Positions 21,500 to 31,660 of a stretch of 64,000 nt of DNA are shown piece by piece. A program made the position numbers and the translations under genes. Under the pieces are notes generated by a model. It was given only the letters and a program-made list of their open reading frames with translations, was not told the DNA's origin and ran no database searches. The stretch covers positions 3,906,001-3,970,000 of the forward strand of contig NC_031672.1 of assembly GCF_001640025.1 (NCBI RefSeq). The letters run 5' to 3'. The DNA is from Sugiyamaella lignohabitans (taxonomy: Eukaryota; Ascomycota; Dipodascomycetes; Dipodascales; Trichomonascaceae). Positions within the stretch are counted from its first letter, which is position 1; every line of letters begins with the position of its first letter.

Positions 21500-24400
21500 A
21501 TCTGACAAATGAGTTCTCTCTTCAGTCAGCTCAATCTTATTTTTGGTAGTAATGACAGGAGTAATAACTGTGTTGAATGATTCAAGCGAGTGGGGTCTTG
21601 AGATCGGTCTGGACTTGCGAGTTTATTCGTGCTGTGCCCTGGACTCTACTGGTTCTTGGCTCTTGGCACTTCGTTTATTCTGTATTCAGTCCTTATCACG
21701 TCACAAAACCGATACTTCTCAAATGTGATATCCTTGACAAAACCAGTTCGTGCGTTTTATGCAGCCAAACCAGAATTGACGTGAACTGAACTGCTTCGTC
21801 AGCTGCTATGCTTGTCGTGAATGTGCACCAAAATGTGTACTCCAATCCAATGAGAATATATAATATCAGTTCCAGATGCCAGTTCCAATACTCCAATATT
21901 CTGACTTCCGAAATTCCAGAGTTGATTAAACAAATCTGAAAATTCGAAGAAAATGTTCTTCAGACAGACGAAGATCCTATCCTATATATATGTATATATA
22001 TTGTGACCCCCAATGTACAATTACCAAGATCAATTTTATCTTGATGCTGTGCGTCGCATATGAAAATGACAAGCCTTGAAACCCAAAACCCGTGCAGTTG
22101 GTCATAATTCAGTTTTGTTTAGGTTAGTCCGTCCGCATTTACAAGGACAGATGCACTGCAGGTTTCTGCTGACAGGGTCGCACCCTAACCTGGAGCCAGC
22201 AGGAGAGGGCACGGACCACAAGATCTCCGCGATCTGAGCGAAGGTAACTCATCTCCGAGATCAGTCAATCATCATTCATGATCCGAATCCGATTCAACCG
22301 TTTTTGCCGTTGTTCTTATCGCTTTGCTGTTATCGTTGTTGTCGTTATCTCAGAAGTAAACAGATGAACTGAATAATATCAAAGTTATCATTGGCATTTT
22401 TGCTCCACCTAAGTTTAGTTACATTTAGAGAAATTGTTGCTGGAGCTCGATTCATGTTCGCTCGACATGCTTACCTCCAACGGGCTGCATGCACCTTCTT
22501 CCAGATTGGAAGTTTTCTAGAGGCAGATTCTGACCCTGGACTCCGAGTTGCCCCGGATAGGCTCCTACCTCGGAACGAGGTCGGATACCATGACACACTC
22601 GCACCTAATGAACTTGAGCGATTAGTCATATTGTCGGTATATCGCTGAGACTGGATGTGAATCTGGTCCCTAAACCGTCATTTAGGTTTGCGGATCGCCA
22701 TTTCTTCAATTCTTAGCTCACAGCTCACAGCTCACACTTCACAGATTACAAAACACACTTCCACAGCTTTTGAACCCATTCGCTAATTGACCAGAAAACT
22801 TCTTTTTCTGAAAAAAAATTCCGTGCATCGTTTAGTAGCAAATGTTACGAAAATGGAAAGCAAATAAGTCAAGCAGAGTGGGGAAGCGAAAATGGGGGTA
22901 CAACGGGGGTATAATTAGAAGTGCACACTACGTCAACGGATGCATTTACACACGGCACGATGCACAGGAACTTCTTTCTATATGCAGTTAGAAGCAGTTT
23001 GTTTCATTGCCAAGAACTGTTTGGCATAATTTTAATATTCCTCAAACCGTTCCTGGCGAACCCGAGTTTCCGACTCCAACATCCAAGCATGACCACAACC
23101 TATGCGGAAGATCCGCACTGATCCGACCGTGCGGCGCTTATCTCTGACGCAGGGCCCCCTTCCAAAACCACGCCCCGGCTCCGGCACCACTCGGCACGAC
23201 CCACTATTCCCCTGATCACCCCTCCTCCAAAACGTTCGAAACTGGGCGTTACCGACACTCACGCTCCGTATGCTCACGAACACGGGGAGGCGGGGGTCAG
23301 CCTCCGGCGGCTGGGGCTCTGCCCCAGACCCCGTAGCTCCTGCTTCGCAGGAGACTGCTGGGACCGTATACGTCCGACTCGAGCAGCGAGAGGAGCAGCG
23401 GGGTCTAGGCAGAGCCCCAGCCGCGGAAGCAGGGTCCGGGTTAGGGCTGCAGGATCCGGATGCAGGTTCATGGGATCGCTGCGTTTCTGCAACAAAGTTT
23501 CAGTGAGATAAGGGCGATGGTGGATTACAATTAGGTTTATCGTTCGGCAAAATACAGTTTGCTCGGATGGCTTTGTGTGATAATGAGGACGGTGGGTCAT
23601 ATGGAGCGTCTGCTAGGGGGCTGTTAGACAGTGTTTGTGGAGTGGTGGTTGGTGGGAGTGTCGGATGAGGGTCGAGTGAGTCTGCAATGGCTGGCCATGC
23701 ATCGAAGACGCCATCGCCGTGCGATCGAGATGTCACTGTCCATACAGGCATGTACTTCCGCGGTCGGCAGGCCAGGATGATCTTGAAAACATCTTTCGTT
23801 CTGGCCTGTATTTGATTAAAAAACAGCTGGACATAGCTAATTGTACCGAAATAGCTTCGTTAGTTGCGAACTTCCTCGGTTCGGGTGTGGAGATGGTGCA
23901 ATTGCGGGAAATGAACTGGTTCAGAGAAGTGAGAACGCCTCACCCGCCGCGCAAGATATTGCATGGTTACCCTAGTAACGGCGAGACAAGAAGAAACAGT
24001 TTCCTTGGGAAAAAAAAAACATTGCTTAGTTGTGTACAGTCGAGATTGAAATTTTGTATTTGTTTTGAAAGCGTATCGGTAGAAACACAGTCAGCAACGG
24101 CATCCGGAAAGGACGTGCAACGCTTGATATCTCAGTAGACCTTGATATTAACTGATTTTATCCACTGAGTGGGTTTTTGGCTACCGCTAGTTTGCGTCAC
24201 AAGAAAGGAAGGATATAAATATTGGTTTCCTTTGTAAGTGCGTCACCACGTTGTTGTCAACAAACGACCAGTCAAACTGACCAACAAAAGTACACAACAC
24301 TGCTATAACTGTTTGGAAAATCCCACAAAACAACTTCTACTCTGGGTCACTCTTTCAAAGTGCATAGAAATTGCTTGAATTTTGGTGTGGGTCCATCTTG

Positions 24401-24627
24401 CATTGACTAAAACGGAACTTGCAATCAATCATTGCCGACGATACTAGTAGCATATTTTTCCTAGGATATACCGACAATTTTGGCGACACAAGAGACTTAT
24501 CGAGTATTATTCTGTTGGGTTGGACATTGTGCTGGTTACTTTTTTCCGGCTCGGACTTCACATAAAGACACAAACAACAACAGTCCGTTTCTGATAGGAT
24601 TTTGTTTTTTGGGTTGAACTATGAAAG
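21500..24627. other. Long divergent spacer between two regulator genes
   Basis: These 3.1 kb separate ASG1 from the forkhead gene. They contain a TA-rich tract (about 21978-22000), an isolated CACCCTAACC (about 22180) and NPE-10. No gene is supported. Large shared promoters are common for regulators. Confidence 0.55.
23300..23430 (+). repeat. NPE-10, complete with a decayed right end
   Basis: The left end and A arm are intact. The right terminus carries deletions (GGGGTCTAGGCAGAGCCCC, then GCCGCGGAAGC). Confidence 0.85.
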
Positions 24628-24638
24628 ATGAGCACTAA
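24621..24638 (+). promoter_or_regulatory. Upstream frame overlapping the forkhead start
   Basis: A five-codon frame, ATG AAA GAT GAG CAC TAA, begins 7 bases before the main ATG, is out of frame and overlaps it. Scanning ribosomes would meet it first, so it could reduce or control translation. Confidence 0.45.
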
Positions 24639-27252
24639 AAGTAAAGGGTCTCCAAGTAAACGCCGGCACGTTTCACGTGCTGAGTCTTCGGCTGAAAAAG
24701 ATGTGATAGTGAAGAGTGACGACAGTAAAGATGATCAACACTCGGGGTCAGCAACTGGTGATGTTGGAGTGGGCCAATCACTACAAAAACAGTCTGCTTC
24801 TCCCAAACGAAGAAAAGTGCCCAGTCTAAACACAGCTCCAGATTTGTCAGTCGAATCTAATGCTCCAGTAGTATCCGCACCTTCCGCAGATGAGATCAAC
24901 TCTATCATTGCAAATCTGGCTCTGCCAGATCCTAATATTCAGGTGGCAATCGACCATGCCAATCACAAGACATCTAACACTGAGGTGCAAGCCTATGCCA
25001 AGTTAGCAGGTGCTAATTGGACTTATTATGTACAAAGTTTACGGGTCATTATTGGACGTTCATCTGAGCCATCGACGTCGACTAGTGGTGATCAGAATGG
25101 CGCCGAGCAAGTCCAGATAGATTTGGGTCCTGCAAAAGTTGTTTCTCGTCGTCACGCATCTATTCAGTATAACCAGGACGGCAGATACTGGGAGCTGACC
25201 ATTCTCGGTCGTAATGGTGCTAGAATCGATAAAGTGTCGCATAAGGAGGGAACAACTCGGTTATTCAGTGGTAATATCATCGATATAGGTGGTGTTCAAA
25301 TGATGTTTGTATTGCCTGATGTCGAGCCAAGAGTGGCTAGTAGCTTTTTAAACGCTGCCAGACGCTTTTCTCCAAGAGTTAATAATGTTGTACCATCGCA
25401 GCAGGCTTCATCACAAAGTTCCGAAGCTGCTGCAGCTGCTGCCGCAGCGGCTGGTTTAGTATCATTGTCACCAGGCCGGAATCAGCAGGGTGTACACAAG
25501 TTTGAAAATTCAACAGGGCCATCTAACGAGCAAAAACAAGACTATGTGGCTGCTGCTACATTAGCTGGTGCTGCTGCTTATGCTTCAAGCGTAAATGGTC
25601 AAGGTGGAGCTGGTGCTTATGCTAATAATGCAGCATACCCTCGTGGAGTAGCTATGATCACTCGACCTCAAGTACGAGGAGTTCTTCAAACCAGTCATTA
25701 TGTTGATCAGGATCTCAGTGCTGATGATGCTAAGGATATCAAACCTCCATACAGTTATGCGACAATGATCACCCAGGCCATTATGTCGAGTGAAGAAATG
25801 ATGCTGTCTTTGGCAGATATCTACGAGTGGATCATGCACCGCTACTCATTTTACCGACATTCGAAATCGGGATGGCAAAACTCAATTCGTCATAATCTAT
25901 CGCTTAACAAAGCATTTGAAAAGGTTCCTAGAAAAGCCAATGAAGCTGGTAAGGGTATGAAATGGCAAATCAACGACCAGTACAAGGTTGAATATATGCA
26001 AAAAGCCAATCTGAGTAAACCAGGTAGAATGAGACTGTCTCCTATGGCCAAGCAGCAAATCCAATTCCCTCAACATCCTCAACAACAGCAACAACAGCAA
26101 CCTCCACCACCACCTATGCTACAGCACCAGCATCCACAACAGCCTCCGCTCCAGCAACAGCATCAACAACCCCCTCCATTGGCACTTCAGCAGTTGCAAA
26201 ACCACACTTCACAACCACCTTCGGTTCAGCTGAATCCTATTCAAAATCTGCCTCCAGGAGTTCCTGGTACACAACAGGTTCAACCTCCGTCGTTGGCTCA
26301 TAATAATAGTACATTACCACCACCTATCCCGACAGGAGGATACCAAACACTTCCGCCACTAAATATGTCACCATTCCCAATGTTGCAACCACGTAACGAC
26401 AAAGAAGACAGCAAGCTGGATGCTGGCTTCGTTACACCTCAAAAACCCAAGACCACGGTAGACGTGCCCTACTCTGATCAGTACGGACTGGCTACCACAC
26501 CCGGCAACAATGATAACAATAATAATAATACTAGTGGTAGTGTTGCCAATACCTCGCCAACATTACTACCCTCTCCCCAGAGAGGCTACATGGGCAGTTC
26601 GACAGCAGCTACTGGTCAGATCTCTCAATTAGAGGCATATACCCCAGAACGAGGTAGTCGTGGTGGCAGTATGGGTCATCAATCCAAGCCATCGTCCAAT
26701 GGTAGTGTTATTGGTGATACTAATGCATCCGGTCCTGGTGCAGAAACCGGTGAATCTGGCAGTGGAATAAATGCGACTGGTGATTCTGGTGCGAATAATG
26801 CTGGTAGCGGTGGAGACGGTTCTGGAATAGCTGGGTCATCAGCCAACAGTGCTGCCACTGTAGGAGCTAGCTCTACAGGAACTGGTACTAGTTCAAGTAA
26901 TGGTAACTCATCAGGCCAGCAGCAACTCAATCCACCCACACCATTTGGTCAGTTTGTGGGTATGACACCAGCCAGACAGACTTCACAATTGCAACTTGCG
27001 CCACCATCATCAGCACAACAACAGCAATTGCCATCGTCGTTCATGCCAGGTAGCTCGCCTGCTCCGTTCTGGAAAATGACGCAATTCTCGTCGACACCAA
27101 TACGATCGAGCGAATTCTCGCCTTCGAAGTTCTCGTCACCACCAGTGTCTTCGCAAATCGAGCGACGCAACGACGGCTCGGACGATACCATAGGCGACCT
27201 CCAAGATGTGGACCTCACACGGTATGGAAAAAAGAAGCAACAGCTTTGGTAA
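24628..27252 (+). CDS. FKH2: FHA-forkhead transcription factor (Fkh2-like)
   Basis: The 874-residue protein has an FHA phosphopeptide-binding domain at about 130-230 (SLRVIIGRSSEP; VVSRRHASIQYNQDGRYWEL; LGRNGARIDKV) and a forkhead DNA-binding domain at about 370-457 (IKPPYSYATMITQAIMSSEE; KSGWQNSIRHNLSLNKAFEK). This combination defines yeast Fkh1/Fkh2, which control the G2/M gene cluster and replication timing. A Gln/Pro-rich and Ser/Gly/Asn-rich tail of about 400 residues fits Fkh2 (862 residues in S. cerevisiae) better than Fkh1 (484). The last 100 residues have several Ser-Pro/Thr-Pro sites, possible CDK targets. It converges on the ubiquitin-fold gene. Confidence 0.88.
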   Translation: MSTKSKGSPSKRRHVSRAESSAEKDVIVKSDDSKDDQHSGSATGDVGVGQSLQKQSASPKRRKVPSLNTAPDLSVESNAPVVSAPSADEINSIIANLALPDPNIQVAIDHANHKTSNTEVQAYAKLAGANWTYYVQSLRVIIGRSSEPSTSTSGDQNGAEQVQIDLGPAKVVSRRHASIQYNQDGRYWELTILGRNGARIDKVSHKEGTTRLFSGNIIDIGGVQMMFVLPDVEPRVASSFLNAARRFSPRVNNVVPSQQASSQSSEAAAAAAAAAGLVSLSPGRNQQGVHKFENSTGPSNEQKQDYVAAATLAGAAAYASSVNGQGGAGAYANNAAYPRGVAMITRPQVRGVLQTSHYVDQDLSADDAKDIKPPYSYATMITQAIMSSEEMMLSLADIYEWIMHRYSFYRHSKSGWQNSIRHNLSLNKAFEKVPRKANEAGKGMKWQINDQYKVEYMQKANLSKPGRMRLSPMAKQQIQFPQHPQQQQQQQPPPPPMLQHQHPQQPPLQQQHQQPPPLALQQLQNHTSQPPSVQLNPIQNLPPGVPGTQQVQPPSLAHNNSTLPPPIPTGGYQTLPPLNMSPFPMLQPRNDKEDSKLDAGFVTPQKPKTTVDVPYSDQYGLATTPGNNDNNNNNTSGSVANTSPTLLPSPQRGYMGSSTAATGQISQLEAYTPERGSRGGSMGHQSKPSSNGSVIGDTNASGPGAETGESGSGINATGDSGANNAGSGGDGSGIAGSSANSAATVGASSTGTGTSSSNGNSSGQQQLNPPTPFGQFVGMTPARQTSQLQLAPPSSAQQQQLPSSFMPGSSPAPFWKMTQFSSTPIRSSEFSPSKFSSPPVSSQIERRNDGSDDTIGDLQDVDLTRYGKKKQQLW

Positions 27253-27487
27253 CAAAAGCGTCTCCCTGCCAAATAGCCTCGCAAAATCCGTCTTTGTATT
27301 TATATTTTTTTGACTGTTCCTCCTCGCTCCTCTCCATTTTGTTTCTAATTATTTATTTACGCAGAACGTGCTCCTTCTGAATGCATAGCATGTCCTAAAC
27401 AAAGATACGATTAATATATACCCGGCTTAGCTACCACGATTAGGCACAGCTCTAGTTCGTGGTACAGCTATCGATAGCTGACAGACT

Positions 27488-27623
27488 GCCTCCGGCGGCT
27501 GGGGCTTCGCCCCAGACCCCACTGCTCCTCTCGCTTCGCTCGAGTCGTCACCTGGACGGTTCCAGCCATTTCATGCGAAGCAGGAGCGATGGGGTCTGGG
27601 GCAACGCCCCAGTAGCCGGAGGC
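27488..27623 (-). repeat. NPE-11, complete, between convergent genes
   Basis: It lies between the forkhead and ubiquitin-fold gene ends and finishes 48 bp from the latter stop codon. The left loop is TTC and the right loop AAC. One base change is seen in the right terminus (CCCCAGTAGCCGGAGGC). Confidence 0.9.
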
Positions 27624-27671
27624 AAATCCGAGAGAAAATAAAAGGGCAATGCTATTGAGAGGAAATGAGGA

Positions 27672-28385
27672 CTAGAGGATAATACAGCAGCTACTGGAGC
27701 CACGAGACTGGCCCTCCCGTTGGTCGCCAGACCGGCCGCCTCGAAACCCGGAGCGTGATTTGACTTTAGTAGGAGCCTCCATTTCGAACGATTCGGGCTT
27801 GACAGACAAGTGTACAACGTTGTGGGATTTAGAACTGGTCAAACTGCACTCTTCTAGCGTTTGCTGGTCTTCGAGAATTTTGCCGAGATGTATTAATCTG
27901 ATAAGCCCCGTGGTGGTGGGGGCAGATCCCCACTCGTCCTGCCAGCTGGAAAATAAACTACTTTTAAGCGATCCTACGGTCATGCTTTCAGGTGCCGTGA
28001 TGGGGATCGAGTGGGTCTGCATATAATTGTCGTCTATTTTGATTTTGACTCTCAGTCCTGATATCAACAGTAGTGTGAGCTCCAGACTGAGAGCAGGAGC
28101 TTCTGGCTGTTTTACAGTTTTGGATGCGATTTCCTCCTGTATCGAGGAATACTGATCTGTTGTAGTGGTTTGGTTGGTGGTGTCTTGACTGGCTAGATTA
28201 CCAGTGGATTCACGTTCATGTTCGGTGTTTTCAGCACTCGCATCGGTCGGCGCATGCAGAGTGGCAGTTGTGTCAGAGTCAAGAGGGCTCTTCTCAGAAG
28301 GAAGTTCAAGCCCACTGGTGCCAGTAGCAGGAGTAGTGATGTCTTCTGCCGAGTCGACAGACTGGACTGGGTGTTCGGTCGACAT
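27672..28385 (-). CDS. Membrane-anchored ubiquitin-fold protein (UBL3/MUB-like)
   Basis: The 237-residue product starts at the ATG of MSTEHPVQ. A Ser/Thr-rich N-terminal half is followed by a ubiquitin-fold domain at about 100-197 (LELTLLLISGLRVKIKI; IRLIHLGKILEDQQTLEEC) and a basic tail ending CCIIL. CIIL is a classic CaaX prenylation box, and the preceding Cys could be palmitoylated, exactly as in UBL3/MUB proteins that anchor at membranes. No Gly-Gly end exists, so it is not a conjugated modifier. The leader contains a 200-nt intron (28400-28599; GTAAGT, ATACTAAC, CAG) with NPE-12. An open frame runs into that intron, but no ATG supports the extension. An 18-codon frame (28639-28695) may lie in the leader. 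Confidence 0.75.
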   Translation of the reverse strand: MSTEHPVQSVDSAEDITTPATGTSGLELPSEKSPLDSDTTATLHAPTDASAENTEHERESTGNLASQDTTNQTTTTDQYSSIQEEIASKTVKQPEAPALSLELTLLLISGLRVKIKIDDNYMQTHSIPITAPESMTVGSLKSSLFSSWQDEWGSAPTTTGLIRLIHLGKILEDQQTLEECSLTSSKSHNVVHLSVKPESFEMEAPTKVKSRSGFRGGRSGDQREGQSRGSSSCCIIL

Positions 28386-28432
28386 AGTGATGGTGGATAC
28401 TGGAGCGGTTAGTATTCTGGTTGGGGGTGTGT

Positions 28433-28569
28433 GCCTCCGGCGGCTGGGGCGCTGCCCCAGACCCCGTGGCTCCTGCTTCGCAGGAGATGGCTGGGACCGT
28501 CGACGAAAACGACTCGAGCGAAGCGAGAGGAGAAACGGGGTCTGGGGCAGCGCCCCAGCCGCCGGAGGC
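28433..28569 (+). repeat. NPE-12, complete, inside a 5' UTR intron
   Basis: It lies 30 nt after the 5' splice site and 33 nt before the 3' splice site of the leader intron 28400-28599. In gene sense it reads B then A. Loops GCT and AGC are complementary. Without it the intron would be 63 nt. Confidence 0.9.
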
Positions 28570-29568
28570 TGCGAGTTTACCCCACACTTGAGCACTTACA
28601 GAGTCGGGTGCCGTTGCTCTTGTCGATATAGCGAGCTTTTAATGTAGCTCGAAGGAGATATCAAGACGGTCGTCGACACAAAAGCCGGTTTTCATATTTT
28701 GAGGGCCCGGTACGGTTGGTGACTTGAAAAAACAGCACGCTTGAATCAGAGGTGTCAACTGCGATCCTAGAGATATAGCCGCCAACAACACAAACGAAGT
28801 AGTGGGTGTCAGGGTGTGAAATGGATATAGACCCTTGAGACGAATTAAGGTAAAAATATCAAACCAACTGAAAAAAGGACCCGAAAAAGAAGGCAAGTTA
28901 GGGAACTAAGACCGACAGTCGGAGTTTAATGTGCAAGCAGCAACAGGCTAGAGGAAATGACAACCGCTAGCAAAAGGTATAGTAATCCGCCGGAGAAGCC
29001 GTGAATAAAAATGAGTAATAAAATAAATTTTTATTAAGCCCACAATAAACCTGCCTTTCTGCTGATACCTCTTGCGTACAGAGACAGACAGTAACAAGCA
29101 GAGTTTATTTTTTGCTGCCGTCTGTCGTAGTGTCGTCGGCTGATTAGTTGATAAGATCGAAATACGAAAGAGGCTTCAACAAACAATGGGTACGGGGTAA
29201 TGATAGCACAAGAGCTGCGTTGCCTATTACATGCACCATGTATGTATGTAGACTGTCAGCTGCAGGTATATCGAGGCTAGTTAGTTTCTAAACGGTTACG
29301 AAAGGTGTAACTATCAGACGACCTGAGTATCCTCTTCAGACCAAACACAAGATAAACGTGCGTTCTCCACTGAGTTAGACTTTGACCGAGCCGGGTCAGC
29401 GGTCAATAGAGCCGAAAACTCCTCGGCTGAACGAGGAAAGCTACTGCACTTGCTCTTTAGACAGATCAGTCCAATGCTAGCACATATTTTTATCTCAGCC
29501 AGCTTCGCTCACGGCTGAAAGCACATTCGTCTCAACTCTCTCCGACAGAAACCAGCAGCTCCCATCTC

Positions 29569-29636
29569 ACGGTCCTATCAAACTCCTGCGAAGCAGGAGC
29601 CACGGGGTCTGGGGCAGAGCCCCAGCCGCCGGAGGC
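29569..29636 (-). repeat. NPE-13, right half only
   Basis: It begins at the central ACGGTCC, then has the A arm and a perfect right terminus. No left half is found nearby. The break is at the same central point as in NPE-2. Confidence 0.85.
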
Positions 29637-29998
29637 TCGATTTGTCAAGGAAATATGGATCAATTTTAGTCCGTGATCCCATTTCAGCCACAAGCAGAAC
29701 CCCAGAACAACGCCCGATCACGGTGCCCCGTTGTGTCGAATGTAACTTCCAGCGGGTACCTTCGTCGCCAGTTCCGCTATTCTTCTAGGTCCGGCTGGTC
29801 ACATATGACCGTTGGCGCTGCACCCTATGGGTCATGCATCACCCCACATCATCACTTATCATGCTGCTCGCTGCTTACACAGCTCCTGTCGAGTGACCAT
29901 GTCCCCTCGAGTCCTGGGTCACAATCCAGGGCCAGATCTCTCAGAGCATACTCTTATGACCCGTTCAGAGTCCAGTCCCCTCTTTTCCCATCGTTTTA

Positions 29999-30006
29999 TC
30001 ACGTGA
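29999..30006. promoter_or_regulatory. TCACGTGA octamer before RPL16
   Basis: A Cbf1-type palindrome lies about 239 bp before the ATG. A TTTAGGGCT (T2AG3-like) follows 26 bp downstream. Cbf1 and Tbf1 are established regulators of ribosomal protein genes in non-Saccharomyces yeasts. Confidence 0.45.
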
Positions 30007-30244
30007 CGTTATCTATATCTCAGGGTACGGGTTTAGGGCTGATGCCCTGCACACAAACAAGTGTGACTACTAAGAGATTGGTTTCCTAATTAGGAAATAT
30101 AGGATATTCCACTCAGACTCATGGCAGAAGCGAGATGCATAGCGACTCAGACGCAGGCCGTGCTAACTGGAATATCCTATCTCTACAAGTTTCGACACTT
30201 CTTCGCGATATCACCAACCACCAACGCGAGATCAACCATAAAAA

Positions 30245-31293
30245 ATGAGCACTTTCGAGCCTGTCGTTGTCATTGACGGTATGTTTAAGAAACGAGGAAT
30301 GGAGATTTGGAGTAATTTGTGATGTCCTGGAGCCCCTAGCTGTCGATTCAGCTCTGATAAGATACATGTTTGGCTTGGTCAACAGCTTGAAAGAATAGCG
30401 ACAAGAAATGCAAACCTGAAGTAAAGTAGTTTATAGCGACAAGATCAGTAGATATATGTCAGGATTATTCACCATTTCGACAAGATGCTACTTTTTATCA
30501 AAAAAAGACTGCTGGACTTAAATTTTCTTTCAACCCATTTCAACATGCCCAACCAGTATCCTGAAATTTCAACATTAACTCTTGGCATTATCAAAAAATT
30601 TTATCACATCATCATTCGATAAATCACTGCTATGTCACTTCACCGATATCACAAACAACTCCAAATCCCTAATTCTATCCCAACTCTCAAAAACGTTTAG
30701 TGCAGATTTACTAACTACTACCAGGAAAGGGACACCTTCTCGGTCGTCTTGCCTCCACTGTTGCCAAGCAACTCCTTGCTGGTCAACACGTTGTTGTTGT
30801 CAGATGTGAGGCCCTCAACGTCTCCGGAGAGTTCTTCCGTACCAAGCTTAAGTACCACGCTTACTTGAGAAAGGCCACCCGTTACAACAAGAACCACGGT
30901 CCTTTCCACTTCCGTGCTCCTTCCCGTATCCTCTACAAGGCCATCCGTGGTATGATTGCCCACAAGACCGCCCGTGGTAAGGCTGCTCTTGAGCACCTCA
31001 AGGTCTTCGAGGGTATCCCTCCCCCATACGACCGCAAGAAGCGTGTTGTTGTTCCCCAAGCTCTCCGTGTCCTCAGACTCAAGCCTGGCAGAAAATACAC
31101 CACCATCGGCAGATTGAGTCACGAAGTTGGCTGGAAATACCAAGACGTTGTCAGCCGTTTGGAAGAGAGAAGAAAGGTCAAGTCTGCTGCCTACTATGCT
31201 AAGAAGGTTGCTCTCCAAAAGAAGGTCCAAGCTGCTCAAAAATCTGTTGCCGACTCTGAGACTTCCAAGGCTCTCGCTGCTTTGGGTTACTAA
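30245..31293 (+). CDS. RPL16: 60S ribosomal protein L16 (uL13), two exons
   Basis: Exon 1 is 30245-30278 ([11 protein letters not shown] plus one base). The intron 30279-30724 has 446 nt (GTATGT, TACTAAC, CAG). Exon 2 is 30725-31293. The spliced protein has 200 residues and begins the uL13 fold with [20 protein letters not shown]. It contains [19 protein letters not shown] and the [19 protein letters not shown] block. uL13 sits on the solvent side of the large subunit. Codon bias is strong. An early intron in the first 40 bases is usual for yeast ribosomal protein genes. It converges on an oxidoreductase gene. Confidence 0.97.
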
Positions 31294-31492
31294 GTTAATC
31301 TCGCCCTTGTTGTGAATATATTTTTGTATTTTTGTCGGTTTTAAAAAAGTAAAATAATAACACTGATGATTTTGATGACACACGATGCCTCCCAAAGCCA
31401 GTGCCTTATAAATGCATCTGTGATGCGCTCGCCATCCTCCTCCTCCTATATTACATAGAAATCATTTTCATTCTTTATCTTGTCTACCTCGT

Positions 31493-31630
31493 GCCTCCGG
31501 CGGCTGGGGCTTCGCCCCAGACCCCACTGCTCCTCTCGCTTCGCTCGAGTCGTTTGACGGGGTGTCCCCAGGGCGCTCCGCGAAGCGGAGCACAACCAGG
31601 GTCTGGGGCGGAGCCCCAGCCGCCGGAGGC
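31493..31630 (-). repeat. NPE-14, complete, with compensated A-arm stem
   Basis: It lies between the RPL16 and MDR stop codons. The A arm here is GCTCCGC-TTC-GCGGAGC, changed on both strands of the stem relative to the consensus, so pairing is kept. The left loop is TTC and the right loop GGA. Confidence 0.92.
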
Positions 31631-31660
31631 AGACTACGTGAAATAAGCTTATATTTATTT

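Larger units (their letters stand above)
28386..30244. other. Divergent spacer between the ubiquitin-fold gene and RPL16
   Basis: It holds the leader intron with NPE-12, the half copy NPE-13, and near RPL16 a TCACGTGA octamer (29999-30006) and TTTAGGGCT (30032-30040). Nothing else is recognised. Confidence 0.55.

Noticed and set aside
22391..22648. An 85-codon frame in the ASG1-forkhead spacer
   Set aside because: It starts at TTG and shows no recognisable domain.
23719..24138. A 139-codon frame before the forkhead gene
   Set aside because: It starts at GTG and has random-looking composition. No homology is recognised.
28386..28595. Seventy-residue extension of the ubiquitin-fold protein
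   Set aside because: It reads through NPE-12 inside a well-marked leader intron and has no ATG.
30590..30605. AAAAAATTTTATC as another RRPE near RPL16
   Set aside because: It lies in the intron and lacks the TG of TGAAAAATTTT.
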